DNA of 15,566 bases from assembly GCA_938007945.1 (NCBI GenBank), contig CALLME010000054.1:1-15566 (forward strand), read 5' to 3'. Under the pieces are notes generated by a model, which did not search any database, was not told the DNA's origin, and saw nothing but the letters and a program-made list of their open reading frames with translations. Both the position numbers and the translations under genes were made by a program. Numbering within the stretch: position 1 is the stretch's first letter; each line of letters begins with the position of its first letter. Of this stretch, positions 1-6,523 are shown piece by piece. This DNA is from an uncultured Caulobacterales bacterium. Lineage in GTDB: Bacteria; Pseudomonadota; Alphaproteobacteria; Caulobacterales; Maricaulaceae.

Positions 1-305
1 ATATCGCCCTGCACATTGACCACGATGTCATACGCGTTGTCAGGATCAAAAATATCAGCGGCTTGGCGGACGCGGTCTGATCCTGATGGTAGCTCAGGAT
101 CGGTTAAAACCGCCTCTCCCCCTGCTGCATTGACCACGTCCATTATTTCATTTTCAGCACACGCCACAACAACAGGGCCGACATTAGCAGACGTAGCCGC
201 GCGCCAAACATGCACAATCATGGGCTCTCCCGCGATGTCGGCCAGAGGCTTTCCAGGCAAGCGAGTCGAGGCCATACGGGCTGGAATAATGATAAGGGCG
301 CTCAT
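1..305 (-). CDS. kdsB: 3-deoxy-manno-octulosonate cytidylyltransferase (CMP-Kdo synthetase), 5' part only
   Basis: The minus strand from an ATG at 303-305 reads without a stop to the left edge, giving about 101 residues of the N-terminal half of KdsB (the full protein is usually about 250). The first residues read MSALIIIPARMASTRLPGKP, the family's nucleotide-binding signature, followed by LADIAGEPMIVHV. Later come the conserved GSDRVRQA segment (about residues 75-82) and VVNVQGD at the edge. KdsB transfers CMP from CTP to Kdo in the cytoplasm, activating it for addition to lipid A, so this organism should make Kdo-containing LPS. A GAG-rich stretch just upstream of the ATG is a plausible ribosome site. 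The gene is divergent from the cytochrome c gene. It is cut by the window edge and not broken. Identification is firm; activity cannot be judged from half a gene. Confidence 0.95.
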   Translation of the reverse strand, partial: MSALIIIPARMASTRLPGKPLADIAGEPMIVHVWRAATSANVGPVVVACAENEIMDVVNAAGGEAVLTDPELPSGSDRVRQAADIFDPDNAYDIVVNVQGD

Positions 306-448
306 AGCACTCTGATTTGCCCTTTGCGACCATTGACCGCAAGCGTTTTAGCGCTAGAAATCTCTGAAAACCGCCTTTTAGATTTGCATTTCTCCCCCGA
401 ATTTATAAAAGGGGCGCATCATAGACCGCTATAATTAGGACCTGCGTC
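306..448. promoter_or_regulatory. Divergent promoter region between kdsB and the cytochrome c gene
   Basis: This 143-bp gap separates two divergent genes and must hold both promoters. A perfect TATAAT lies at 430-435, but it is only 13 bp before the cytochrome ATG and abuts its AGGA ribosome site (437-440), so it is a poor fit as the -10 for that gene. A TATAAA at 404-409 is a better placed alternative, but I see no convincing -35 for it. The promoter assignment remains unresolved. Confidence 0.35.
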
Positions 449-1120
449 ATGGATGAACTTGGCTTTAACAAAATTGCTGCAGCTGTGCTCGCGACTGCGC
501 TTGGCTATATGGGCATTAAAGAGCTTGCCCATGCAGTCATCCACGTTGAGGCCCCTGCCAAGCCCGCTTACGCATTGGAAATTCCCGAAGCCGCTGGCCC
601 TGTCGAAGAGATTGAACTACCCTTCCCTCAACCGACTTGGATTGCTGAGATGGACGCAGAGCGCGGCGCAAAAGTGTTTAAGAAATGCACGTCGTGCCAT
701 AATGCAGAAGAGGGCGGCAACAACGGTACAGGCCCGAACCTTTGGAATGTTGTCGGGGCACCTGCCGGTCAACATGCAGGGTTTGGTTATTCAAGCGCTA
801 TGAAAAGTTCAGGCGTAGTATGGAATTTTGAAGAACTTGATTCTTATCTTGAGCGTCCATCGAAATATATTTCCGGCACAGCCATGAATTTTGTTGGGCT
901 TAAAAAAGAGAAAGACCGCGCAGCCGTCATTGAATATCTGCGTGTGGCATCAAGTAATCCTGTCGCAAGGCCTGAACCTGCCGCGGCATCTGAAATGGAC
1001 ACGGAAGAGGTCACTGTACCACAAGACGATACGCTCATCGTTGACGCGCCTCCAAACCCATTGGACGATGCCCCTATGGAAGACGTACAGCCAGAGACAG
1101 CGGAAACATCTGAAGAGTAA
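449..1120 (+). CDS. cycM: Membrane-anchored class I cytochrome c (CycM-like)
   Basis: A 223-residue protein. Residues 7-25 form one hydrophobic N-terminal segment, read as an uncleaved membrane anchor, followed by a Pro/Ala/Glu linker to about residue 68. The haem domain has the CTSCH haem c attachment motif at 80-84, the downstream GPNLWNVVG segment, and the probable axial Met146 in GTAMNF. This layout matches the membrane-bound CycM/cytochrome c552 family that carries electrons in the periplasm from the bc1 complex to terminal oxidases. That role is family knowledge, not something shown here. Residues 171-223 form a strongly acidic tail (16 Asp/Glu, one Arg) beyond the normal end of the fold. 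An AGGA ribosome site 8 bp upstream supports the start. The location divergent from kdsB is a common alphaproteobacterial arrangement. Confidence 0.9.
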   Translation: MDELGFNKIAAAVLATALGYMGIKELAHAVIHVEAPAKPAYALEIPEAAGPVEEIELPFPQPTWIAEMDAERGAKVFKKCTSCHNAEEGGNNGTGPNLWNVVGAPAGQHAGFGYSSAMKSSGVVWNFEELDSYLERPSKYISGTAMNFVGLKKEKDRAAVIEYLRVASSNPVARPEPAAASEMDTEEVTVPQDDTLIVDAPPNPLDDAPMEDVQPETAETSEE

Positions 1121-1148
1121 GAACAGCTCTAATTTAAGTTAAACCATT

Positions 1149-1168
1149 CTCCCTTGTGGAGGCTTTTT
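1149..1168 (+). terminator. Weak candidate terminator after the cytochrome c gene
   Basis: A short inverted repeat, CTCC (1149-1152) and GGAG (1158-1161), is followed by G, C and five Ts at 1164-1168. It lies between the end of the plus-strand cytochrome gene and the converging NlpC/P60 gene, whose stop codon overlaps the T-run. The 4-bp stem is weak, so this is a candidate only. Confidence 0.25.
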
Positions 1169-1934
1169 ATGACATAGGTTTGGGCAAGCGCTTTATTGTG
1201 CGCGGTTTACCTATGCGGACGACGGCCTCATCAAGGGGCTCTTGCGCGACACACATATGAAATGCATTAGCGTGCAAGAGTGTTGCCTCATCACTCATGA
1301 TTCCAACGTGACCTGGCCAGAATATCAAGTCACCACGCCGCAAATTATCGCGTTTCGCCAAAACTTCGCCCAAGCTTTGCTCCTGTGGCCCAGCGTCCCG
1401 CAGACAATCGCGTCCCACTGCGCGCAGCGAACTTAGCACAAGGCCAGAGCAATCAAGCCCGTTCGTACTTATCCCGCCCCATATATAAGGGAGGCCGAGA
1501 TGAGCCTCAGCAACGCTGACGAAATCATCAGTGGGATAATTTCCAAGCGTCAATATATGTTTGGCGTGAATAAACCCACCTCTAGTAAGCTCATAGAATT
1601 TATCATCTTTAGCTGAGGCGCGGACGAGCGCGCCCAAACATAAAATATGGTCGACCCGTGATTTGATATCGGCTTTGCTAAAGACAGGCGCTTTCAGGGC
1701 ATGGATGTGGTGGGTGGCCTCAGCCTCATTATCTTGAAAAACCTTGCGTTTCACCCAACCTTTATAGCCTTTAACGTCTTGGCCGAGGGGCGAGAGCGCC
1801 TGACCATAGGCCCAATTTTTTTCTATTTTTTCGCACTGAAATTTATGCCCAAATAGAAGCTCTGTTTCTTTCGCAGATGATTTTTTCGGCTCGCGCATGA
1901 GCCAGCATTGCGCCGCGCAGACGGTGAGTTCCAC
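1167..1934 (-). CDS. NlpC/P60 family (C40) cell-wall hydrolase with N-terminal SH3-like domain
   Basis: A 255-residue protein. Residues 1-70 and about 71-130 resemble the bacterial SH3-like modules usual in this family (ETELLFGHKF...GYKGWVKRKVF). The catalytic domain runs from about 136 to the end and has the expected triad: Cys162 in LDCSGL, His209 in PGHVGIM and His221 in LLHANAFHM. Such enzymes cleave peptide bonds in peptidoglycan stems, typically D-Glu to diamino acid. No signal peptide is evident, so it may act on recycled muropeptides in the cytoplasm or be exported by another route. The start is a GTG that overlaps the upstream MarR-type gene's TAG by one base and has no ribosome site of its own, which suggests coupled translation. 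In other alphaproteobacteria this gene often sits beside an M17 aminopeptidase, here found about 1.7 kb away. Family is confident; exact substrate unknown. Confidence 0.88.
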   Translation of the reverse strand: MELTVCAAQCWLMREPKKSSAKETELLFGHKFQCEKIEKNWAYGQALSPLGQDVKGYKGWVKRKVFQDNEAEATHHIHALKAPVFSKADIKSRVDHILCLGALVRASAKDDKFYELTRGGFIHAKHILTLGNYPTDDFVSVAEAHLGLPYIWGGISTNGLDCSGLVLSSLRAVGRDCLRDAGPQEQSLGEVLAKRDNLRRGDLIFWPGHVGIMSDEATLLHANAFHMCVAQEPLDEAVVRIGKPRTIKRLPKPMS

Positions 1935-2386
1935 TAAGCCGCGACGGCGTTAATCCGCCCCAATTTGACTTCGCTGCGAATGCTTTCTGCAAAACGCGTG
2001 AGGAAGGTTGAGCCTGCCGCTGTGCGAACAATTACTACAGAACGCTTGTCACGCGGATCGGGGCGACGTTGCACAAAGCTGTAGCCGGCGAGCGTATCGA
2101 GCGCGCGTGAAATGACAGCTTTTGTCACGCATAGACGATCAGCCAGTGAACGCACTGTATGCGGACCAGGCTCAAGGTAAACCGTTGTCAAAAGCGCGAG
2201 TTGGCGCGTAGATAAATCTGGCCCGTCAGAAGCGACACTTTCAAGCGTTACGCGGTGCCAAAGTGAAAGGGCGTCACGATTATTCATAGGCGCAGTTGAA
2301 ACAGTCGCCGCGTCGGGCAATCTCGACTTTGTGTGTGAATAATGCGGACGGCAGTGGGCCAAAATAGCGCTCTTTCCTTTGGTCAT
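1934..2386 (-). CDS. MarR-type winged-helix transcriptional regulator
   Basis: A 150-residue protein with a MarR-like core. A helix-turn-helix lies at about residues 78-100 (SLADRLCVTKAVISRALDTL) and a wing at about 105-125 containing the family's DPRDKRS motif. These proteins usually bind DNA as dimers and repress nearby genes. Here the obvious candidates are its own operon with the NlpC/P60 gene and the divergent acyltransferase-like gene, but this is inference. The first 33 residues (Met1 to Pro33) do not look like the family. An alternative start at Met34 (2285-2287), before NNRDALSLWHRV, would give a 117-residue protein. Neither start has a strong ribosome site. The 3' end overlaps the NlpC/P60 GTG start by one base. 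Confidence 0.82.
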   Translation of the reverse strand: MTKGKSAILAHCRPHYSHTKSRLPDAATVSTAPMNNRDALSLWHRVTLESVASDGPDLSTRQLALLTTVYLEPGPHTVRSLADRLCVTKAVISRALDTLAGYSFVQRRPDPRDKRSVVIVRTAAGSTFLTRFAESIRSEVKLGRINAVAA

Positions 2387-2397
2387 CTTGATAACAA

Positions 2398-2407
2398 ATC
2401 AGTTGAT
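2398..2407. promoter_or_regulatory. Short inverted repeat, possible regulator site
   Basis: ATCA-GT-TGAT lies 12 bp upstream of the marR-like ATG, in the divergent gap, and could be an operator half-pair for the adjacent MarR-type protein. The arms are only four bases, so chance is a fair explanation. Confidence 0.2.
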
Positions 2408-2489
2408 TGACATAGAATCGCATAGAGAGGATTCATCGGTCAAGGGCTGTACATGTCTGAGCGCCCCATCCCGCGCTAAGCGACTCTTT

Positions 2490-2519
2490 TTGCAAGAAAT
2501 TTTAACCTTTCTATCTTAT
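2490..2519 (+). promoter_or_regulatory. Candidate sigma-70-type promoter of the acyltransferase-like gene
   Basis: TTGCAA (2490-2495) is followed after 16 bp by TATCTT (2512-2517), or after 18 bp by TCTTAT (2514-2519). Each -10 candidate matches TATAAT at four of six positions. It would give a leader of roughly 30 bp before the ATG at 2555, which has a good GGAG ribosome site. No experimental support; alternatives exist in the same 168-bp divergent gap. Confidence 0.3.
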
Positions 2520-2554
2520 GAATCTGGTGTGCGAATTGCACATGCTGGAGCGAA

Positions 2555-3661
2555 ATGACGACAGATTACCCATATCTTGACCAAGATAGCATCTTGCCAC
2601 GTTTGAATGCCGTGCGGTTTTTTGTCGTGCTCGCCATGGCGCTCGGCTATGCCTCAACCATGCCAATCGGGCGAGATGGACACGAAATTTTCGAGATTTT
2701 TGGTTACGAACCAAGCTGGCTTGGCATACAAATTCTCTTCTTTTTCTCAGGGTTACTGGCCTATAAGAGTATAACCAATGGGCGCCGCGGAATGAATTAT
2801 CTGAAAAGTCGGATCTGGCGCGTCTTCCCGCTTTTATTAGCCGTGACACTTACGACCGTGCTTGTGATTTATCCCCTGCTCGGCAAACCGCTCTCGACGC
2901 CACAAGATTATCTCGCGCTCGGTAAGTATTTTTTCCTCACCGTCACCTGTCTCGATCCAGGACGTGTTTTGCCAGGACTGCTAGATGACGCGATTTATAT
3001 GTGCCTCATTCAAGGTGCAATTTGGACGCTCAGATGGGGCCTCATTTTGCATATTTGCGTTATCATCGCCGCGCGATTTGAGAGTTTACTCAAACCAAAG
3101 GTCGTGCTGATTGGCAGCGTAATTTCGATGATAGCTTATGGCATAACCGCCTATATCGCGGCCAAGCAAGGGCTTGAATTTTTGCGGACGCCACTTGTCG
3201 GGATGCGGCTTGGGTATATTTTCCTACTCGGCATGGCGGTCTGGGCATATCGTGCTCACCTCCCGAGGGCACGATGGGCGGGGGTAATCACTGCGCTTTC
3301 GCTATTCACTTTTGCGGGACTAAACTATGCCTTCATGCCCTGGACAACAGTTATTGAGATTTCACTGACGCTGTCACTGGCTTACGGCGCGTGGCTCGCA
3401 GCGAGTTCAACAGAGCGTTCCTTAGCATGGTTAGCAAACTGGCCTCATCTGGCTGTCGGTCTTTACCTGACCATGTGGCCCACGACGCAAGTTGTGTTGC
3501 ATGCCTATCCAGAGCTAACGTCAACGACATTGCCTATCGTGGCGCTGCCAATCGCGCTTGTCCTGACGGGGTTAAGCTATGTCGCTCTGACAGGACGGCT
3601 TAACCGCTATATTGACAAGCCCCTAAGTCGAGAAGTCCCCGTTCAGACCGCCCGCTTTTAG
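2555..3661 (+). CDS. Acyltransferase-3 (OafA-like) family membrane protein with replaced catalytic residues
   Basis: A 368-residue, very hydrophobic protein with about ten membrane segments. The fold signature is visible: LNAVRFFVVLAMALGY (about 18-32), then the GIQILFFFSGLLAYKS block (58-72) with FLKSR-like NYLKSRIWRVFPL (81-93), IWTL (156-159) and the C-terminal VGLYL (301-305) before a WP (308-309). Family members move acyl groups onto envelope sugars. Several key positions differ. In the family's R-X10-H motif, Arg21 is kept but the His is Tyr32. The Glu that usually follows WTL/WSL is Gly162. The His before Pro in the last conserved block is Trp308. The protein may therefore be inactive, use other chemistry, or have another role. 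It is divergent from the MarR-type gene. The GGAG ribosome site fits the start. Its last 39 bp overlap the converging aminopeptidase gene. Fold assignment is good; function unknown. Confidence 0.75.
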   Translation: MTTDYPYLDQDSILPRLNAVRFFVVLAMALGYASTMPIGRDGHEIFEIFGYEPSWLGIQILFFFSGLLAYKSITNGRRGMNYLKSRIWRVFPLLLAVTLTTVLVIYPLLGKPLSTPQDYLALGKYFFLTVTCLDPGRVLPGLLDDAIYMCLIQGAIWTLRWGLILHICVIIAARFESLLKPKVVLIGSVISMIAYGITAYIAAKQGLEFLRTPLVGMRLGYIFLLGMAVWAYRAHLPRARWAGVITALSLFTFAGLNYAFMPWTTVIEISLTLSLAYGAWLAASSTERSLAWLANWPHLAVGLYLTMWPTTQVVLHAYPELTSTTLPIVALPIALVLTGLSYVALTGRLNRYIDKPLSREVPVQTARF

Positions 3662-5029
3662 CCAACGGTAAATCCCGCGCAGTGCGAACATATCGCCGCC
3701 CGCGGGGTGGGCCGCGCTCGAGCTTGGGTTCCAACCATAGACATCAAGATGCATCCACGGACGCCCTTTCACGAACCGCTCTAGAAATAGTGCCGCTGTG
3801 ACCGAGCCCGCAAAACTGCCGCCTGCGTTTTTCATATCTGCAATCGGTGAGTTCAGCATAGAGTTATAGGGCTGCCATAGCGGCATACGCCACACGGGGT
3901 CATGCTCATCAGTTGTTGCATCAAGAAGCGTTTGCACGGGGCTTTCGCGATTTGAGAAGAACGGCGGCAAGGTAGGGCCGAGCGCCACGCGCGCCGCCCC
4001 TGTAAGGGTCGCAAAATCAATCATCAAGACAGGCTCGTCTTCGGCGGCCCGACAAAGGGCGTCACCAAGAACAAGGCGTCCTTCGGCATCTGTATTATCA
4101 ATCTCAACGGTTAAGCCTTCGCGCGAACTGAGGATATCACCTGGGCGGTAGGCATTGGCCGAAATGGCATTTTCTGCCACCGCGATGAGGCAGTGCAGAC
4201 GTACGGGCAAACCTGTCGCCATAATCATAGACGAGAGCGCCAAGGCATGAGCCGCACCGCCCATATCTTTTTTCATAATGCGCGCACCGCTTGCGCTTTT
4301 AATGTTCACCCCGCCTGTGTCGAACGTGATACCCTTGCCGATAATCGCCAAACGGGGATGGCTCGGGTCGCCCCATTCAATCTCGACAAGACGCGGAGCT
4401 TCGTGAGCAGCGCGGCCCACGGCGTGTATCATCGGAAAGTTCTTTGCCAGAAGTTCTGGCCCGACAGTGTCGCGCAAATTGGCGTCATATTTCGCCGCGA
4501 GGTCAGTCGCTGCTTGGTGCAGTGCCTCAGGGCCCATATCGCCAGCTGGTGTATTGATGAGGTCACGCCCCAAGGCCGTAGACTCCACAATCGCGATAAT
4601 CTCGTCTGCGGTCTCTGTATCCTCTAACTGAAGAACAGGCGGCACATGTTTGTCAGCAAGGTAAAGGTCAAACTTATACGCCCCCAGACCCCAACCAATT
4701 GCCGCTTGGCGCAATGACCAATCCTCAGGGAGTGTACGAATTTTATAAGGGCTTTCAGAATGACTCCCTGTTAAAAAGCTTGAGAGCCCCCCCATACGAA
4801 TAGCGCCTAATACGTCGCCGTCAGTCGGACCTACGCCGTATAGCACACACTCAATTGATCCGTCCTCTGAGGGTAGACGTAAGCGCTGCCCCTTCCCGCC
4901 GTCAAATTTGCGGGCTTTTGCAAATGTTTGCTGCGCGGGTGTAAGGCCGTCACGGATTTTCTCCCAACCCTCTGGGCGGCAGACATCAATCGGCGTTGCC
5001 GCATTCGCAGTCATTGTAAAACACGTCAT
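3623..5029 (-). CDS. M17 leucyl aminopeptidase family protein
   Basis: A 468-residue protein of usual family length. The C-terminal catalytic domain is complete: Lys232 and Asp237 in GKGITFDTGG, Lys244 in VNIK, Asp255 in KKDMGGAA, and Asp314, Glu316 and Arg318 in NTDAEGRL. These match the two-metal site and catalytic Lys/Arg of E. coli PepA. The family removes N-terminal residues from peptides in the cytoplasm as hexamers. The N-terminal domain (about 1-150) is divergent, as is usual. The ATG at 5029 has AGGA about 7 bp upstream; a second Met six codons in is possible. It is divergent from tadD, and its 3' end overlaps the acyltransferase-like gene by 39 bp. It is probably a housekeeping gene with no link to the pilus locus. 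In related genomes it often neighbours an NlpC/P60 gene, here displaced. Confidence 0.93.
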   Translation of the reverse strand: MTCFTMTANAATPIDVCRPEGWEKIRDGLTPAQQTFAKARKFDGGKGQRLRLPSEDGSIECVLYGVGPTDGDVLGAIRMGGLSSFLTGSHSESPYKIRTLPEDWSLRQAAIGWGLGAYKFDLYLADKHVPPVLQLEDTETADEIIAIVESTALGRDLINTPAGDMGPEALHQAATDLAAKYDANLRDTVGPELLAKNFPMIHAVGRAAHEAPRLVEIEWGDPSHPRLAIIGKGITFDTGGVNIKSASGARIMKKDMGGAAHALALSSMIMATGLPVRLHCLIAVAENAISANAYRPGDILSSREGLTVEIDNTDAEGRLVLGDALCRAAEDEPVLMIDFATLTGAARVALGPTLPPFFSNRESPVQTLLDATTDEHDPVWRMPLWQPYNSMLNSPIADMKNAGGSFAGSVTAALFLERFVKGRPWMHLDVYGWNPSSSAAHPAGGDMFALRGIYRWLKAGGLNGDFST

Positions 5030-5154
5030 ATCAAGTCCTGAACATCCAAAAGTTATATTGGTAAATACGGTTGTTACGATAGGTCAGTTTGAGAGCGGCG
5101 CAAGCTACAAATGGGCCTGCGTTACAAACAATTAACTGTATTCGTTTACGTTTG

Positions 5155-5169
5155 TTAACCCTTTCTTAG
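5155..5169 (+). promoter_or_regulatory. Near-consensus CtrA-type site upstream of tadD
   Basis: TTAA (5155-5158), seven bases, then TTAG (5166-5169) matches the alphaproteobacterial CtrA consensus TTAA-N7-TTAA at seven of eight positions. It lies just upstream of a possible -35 for tadD. CtrA control of pilus genes is established in Caulobacter; its use here is inferred. Confidence 0.4.
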
Positions 5170-5170
5170 C

Positions 5171-5199
5171 GCGACACAGCCGAGAACAGAGACTATATG
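5171..5199 (+). promoter_or_regulatory. Candidate promoter of tadD
   Basis: GCGACA (5171-5176, four of six matches to TTGACA) is followed after 17 bp by TATATG (5194-5199). This would start transcription shortly before the GGAG ribosome site at 5212-5215. The fit is moderate, and it adjoins the CtrA-like site. Confidence 0.35.
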
Positions 5200-5222
5200 T
5201 AAACTTGAGTTGGAGCCAAGCC

Positions 5223-6491
5223 ATGCGTCTTGCCATTTCTCTTATTGCCGCCACCTCTCTGCTTAGCGGATGTATGGTCGCGCAGGGCTATTCGGAAAAA
5301 GAACAGTCTATCGTCGATAGATTAGATGGCGGCCAATATCAGCCTGCGAGCCGCACAGCGCGCGACAATATTGAAACACAGAACACGCTCGCGCAGGCGA
5401 CATTTTGGTCGCGCGAGGCGCAGCTTAATCCCGCCGATCTTGAGGCGGCGATTAAACTCACCTCTGCTGTGCGCCGCATGGGCAATGCCAGCCAAGCCGT
5501 CGATATTGCCCAGATGGCGCGTCAAATGCATCCGCGTGACCCTTATTTGCTTGCCGAATATGCAGCCTCGCTGATTGCAGATGAACGGGGAACGGAAGCG
5601 ATGAAGCCTTTGCAAGAGGGTCTGCGCTCTACGCCTGCCTATGGCCGGCTCTGGTCCTTGATGGGCGCCGCGCTTGATCAACAAGAACGTTATGCCGACG
5701 CACGCCGCCATTATGATCGCGCGCTACAGATTACGCCAAATGACCCGAATGTGCTCGCAAATATGGGGCTGAGCTTTGCCCTTGAAGGTGATGCGGCGAC
5801 GGCAGAGAAATGGTTACGCCGCGCGGCGGCGCAACCTGGAGCAGGCTCAGGCGTGGCCCAAAATCTTGATTTAGTTTTGCAATTGCAGGGTAAGCCGACC
5901 TCGCAAATGGCGGAAGCTCAAGCGCCTGTGCGGCCTCGTCAAACTAGCCAAAGACAACAGCGCCCCCCATCACAATCCGCGCAACACCCGACTTGGTCGC
6001 GCGCATCGGTGCAAGGCCCAGGCGTACAGACGCAATCCTCCCAAAGCCCATTTGCGCCGCAAGGTCAGCGCGCCCCTGTTTATGGACGTCAAAACCAAGT
6101 CACGCAGGGTCAGCTTAGCAATGGTCAAAACTTCAGCGTTGGCAATGGCGCGCCTCGCTCTGCCATGGACGCGGCGCGCATGGCCGCGCGTCAAGGCGGT
6201 GGCCGAACGGCCACGGTACCCATAGGCCAAGATGTGCCGCGCTCCTCCGTGCTTGTGCAGAACGGAGGCGGTGCGCCGACGGGGCCTCAAATGGGCACAC
6301 CACAAGGTTATTCTCAGCAAGGCTATTCCCAGCAGGGCTATAGCGGACAACAGATGGCCCCAACCGGCGCGCCTCAGGGCTACGCACCACAAGGTTACGG
6401 CACGCCGCAATATCCCGCAGGCGCATATAATCCACAGCAGGCTGGCCCTCAGCAAGCCCCGCAAAGACGCAGGCCCGCGCGTCGGCGCTAG
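5223..6491 (+). CDS. tadD: TadD-type TPR lipoprotein of the Tad pilus, with long Gln/Pro-rich tail
   Basis: A 422-residue protein from the ATG at 5223, chosen over an in-frame TTG at 5205 because GGAG lies 7 bp upstream and the signal peptide then starts at Met1. The peptide ends in a lipobox, LLSGC with Cys17 as the lipidated residue. About four tetratricopeptide repeats follow (about 71-104, 105-138, 139-172, 173-206), including the typical NPNDPNVLANMGLSFALEGD-like helix pair. TadD-family lipoproteins help assemble or stabilise the outer-membrane secretin of the Flp/Tad pilus. Residues 225-422 are an unusual low-complexity extension rich in Gln, Pro and Gly, with QGYSQ repeats (361-375) and a basic RRRPARRR end. 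Most TadD proteins lack such a tail. Unlike the rest of the cluster it is on the plus strand and converges on tadC. TPR lipoprotein is certain; the TadD label rests on context plus similarity. Confidence 0.85.
   Translation: MRLAISLIAATSLLSGCMVAQGYSEKEQSIVDRLDGGQYQPASRTARDNIETQNTLAQATFWSREAQLNPADLEAAIKLTSAVRRMGNASQAVDIAQMARQMHPRDPYLLAEYAASLIADERGTEAMKPLQEGLRSTPAYGRLWSLMGAALDQQERYADARRHYDRALQITPNDPNVLANMGLSFALEGDAATAEKWLRRAAAQPGAGSGVAQNLDLVLQLQGKPTSQMAEAQAPVRPRQTSQRQQRPPSQSAQHPTWSRASVQGPGVQTQSSQSPFAPQGQRAPVYGRQNQVTQGQLSNGQNFSVGNGAPRSAMDAARMAARQGGGRTATVPIGQDVPRSSVLVQNGGGAPTGPQMGTPQGYSQQGYSQQGYSGQQMAPTGAPQGYAPQGYGTPQYPAGAYNPQQAGPQQAPQRRRPARRR
6303..6347 (+). repeat. Three tandem 15-bp units in the tadD tail
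   Basis: Three in-frame units encode QGYSQ, QGYSQ and QGYSG. The DNA units differ mainly at third codon positions, so they are not recent exact copies, which suggests selection on the protein sequence. Looser PQGY copies continue to about 6410. Confidence 0.8.
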
Positions 6492-6523
6492 CCATGCTCT
6501 ACCTTACACACACGCATAAAAAT

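Noticed and set aside
430..435. Perfect TATAAT just before the cytochrome c gene as its -10 box
   Set aside because: It is 13 bp from the ATG and abuts the ribosome site, so transcription from it would begin after or within that site. No matching -35 is present.
2407..2435. TTGACA (2407-2412) with GATTCA as a promoter for the acyltransferase-like gene
   Set aside because: The -35 is perfect, but the only -10 at proper spacing matches TATAAT at two of six positions and the leader would be over 110 bp. The site at 2490-2519 fits better, though neither is proven.
4193..4627. 144-residue plus-strand open frame
   Set aside because: It lies wholly inside the M17 aminopeptidase gene on the other strand, which has complete catalytic motifs; the frame has no recognisable domain and no ribosome site.
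6303..6415. tadD tail repeats as a CRISPR-like or mobile repeat array
   Set aside because: The units are contiguous, in frame, without spacers, and differ at third codon positions; they are protein-coding repeats.
5970..6464. 164-residue minus-strand frame opposite the tadD tail
   Set aside because: It is the antisense shadow of a low-complexity, high-GC region; its Arg/Leu/Ala-rich composition is what such a shadow gives.
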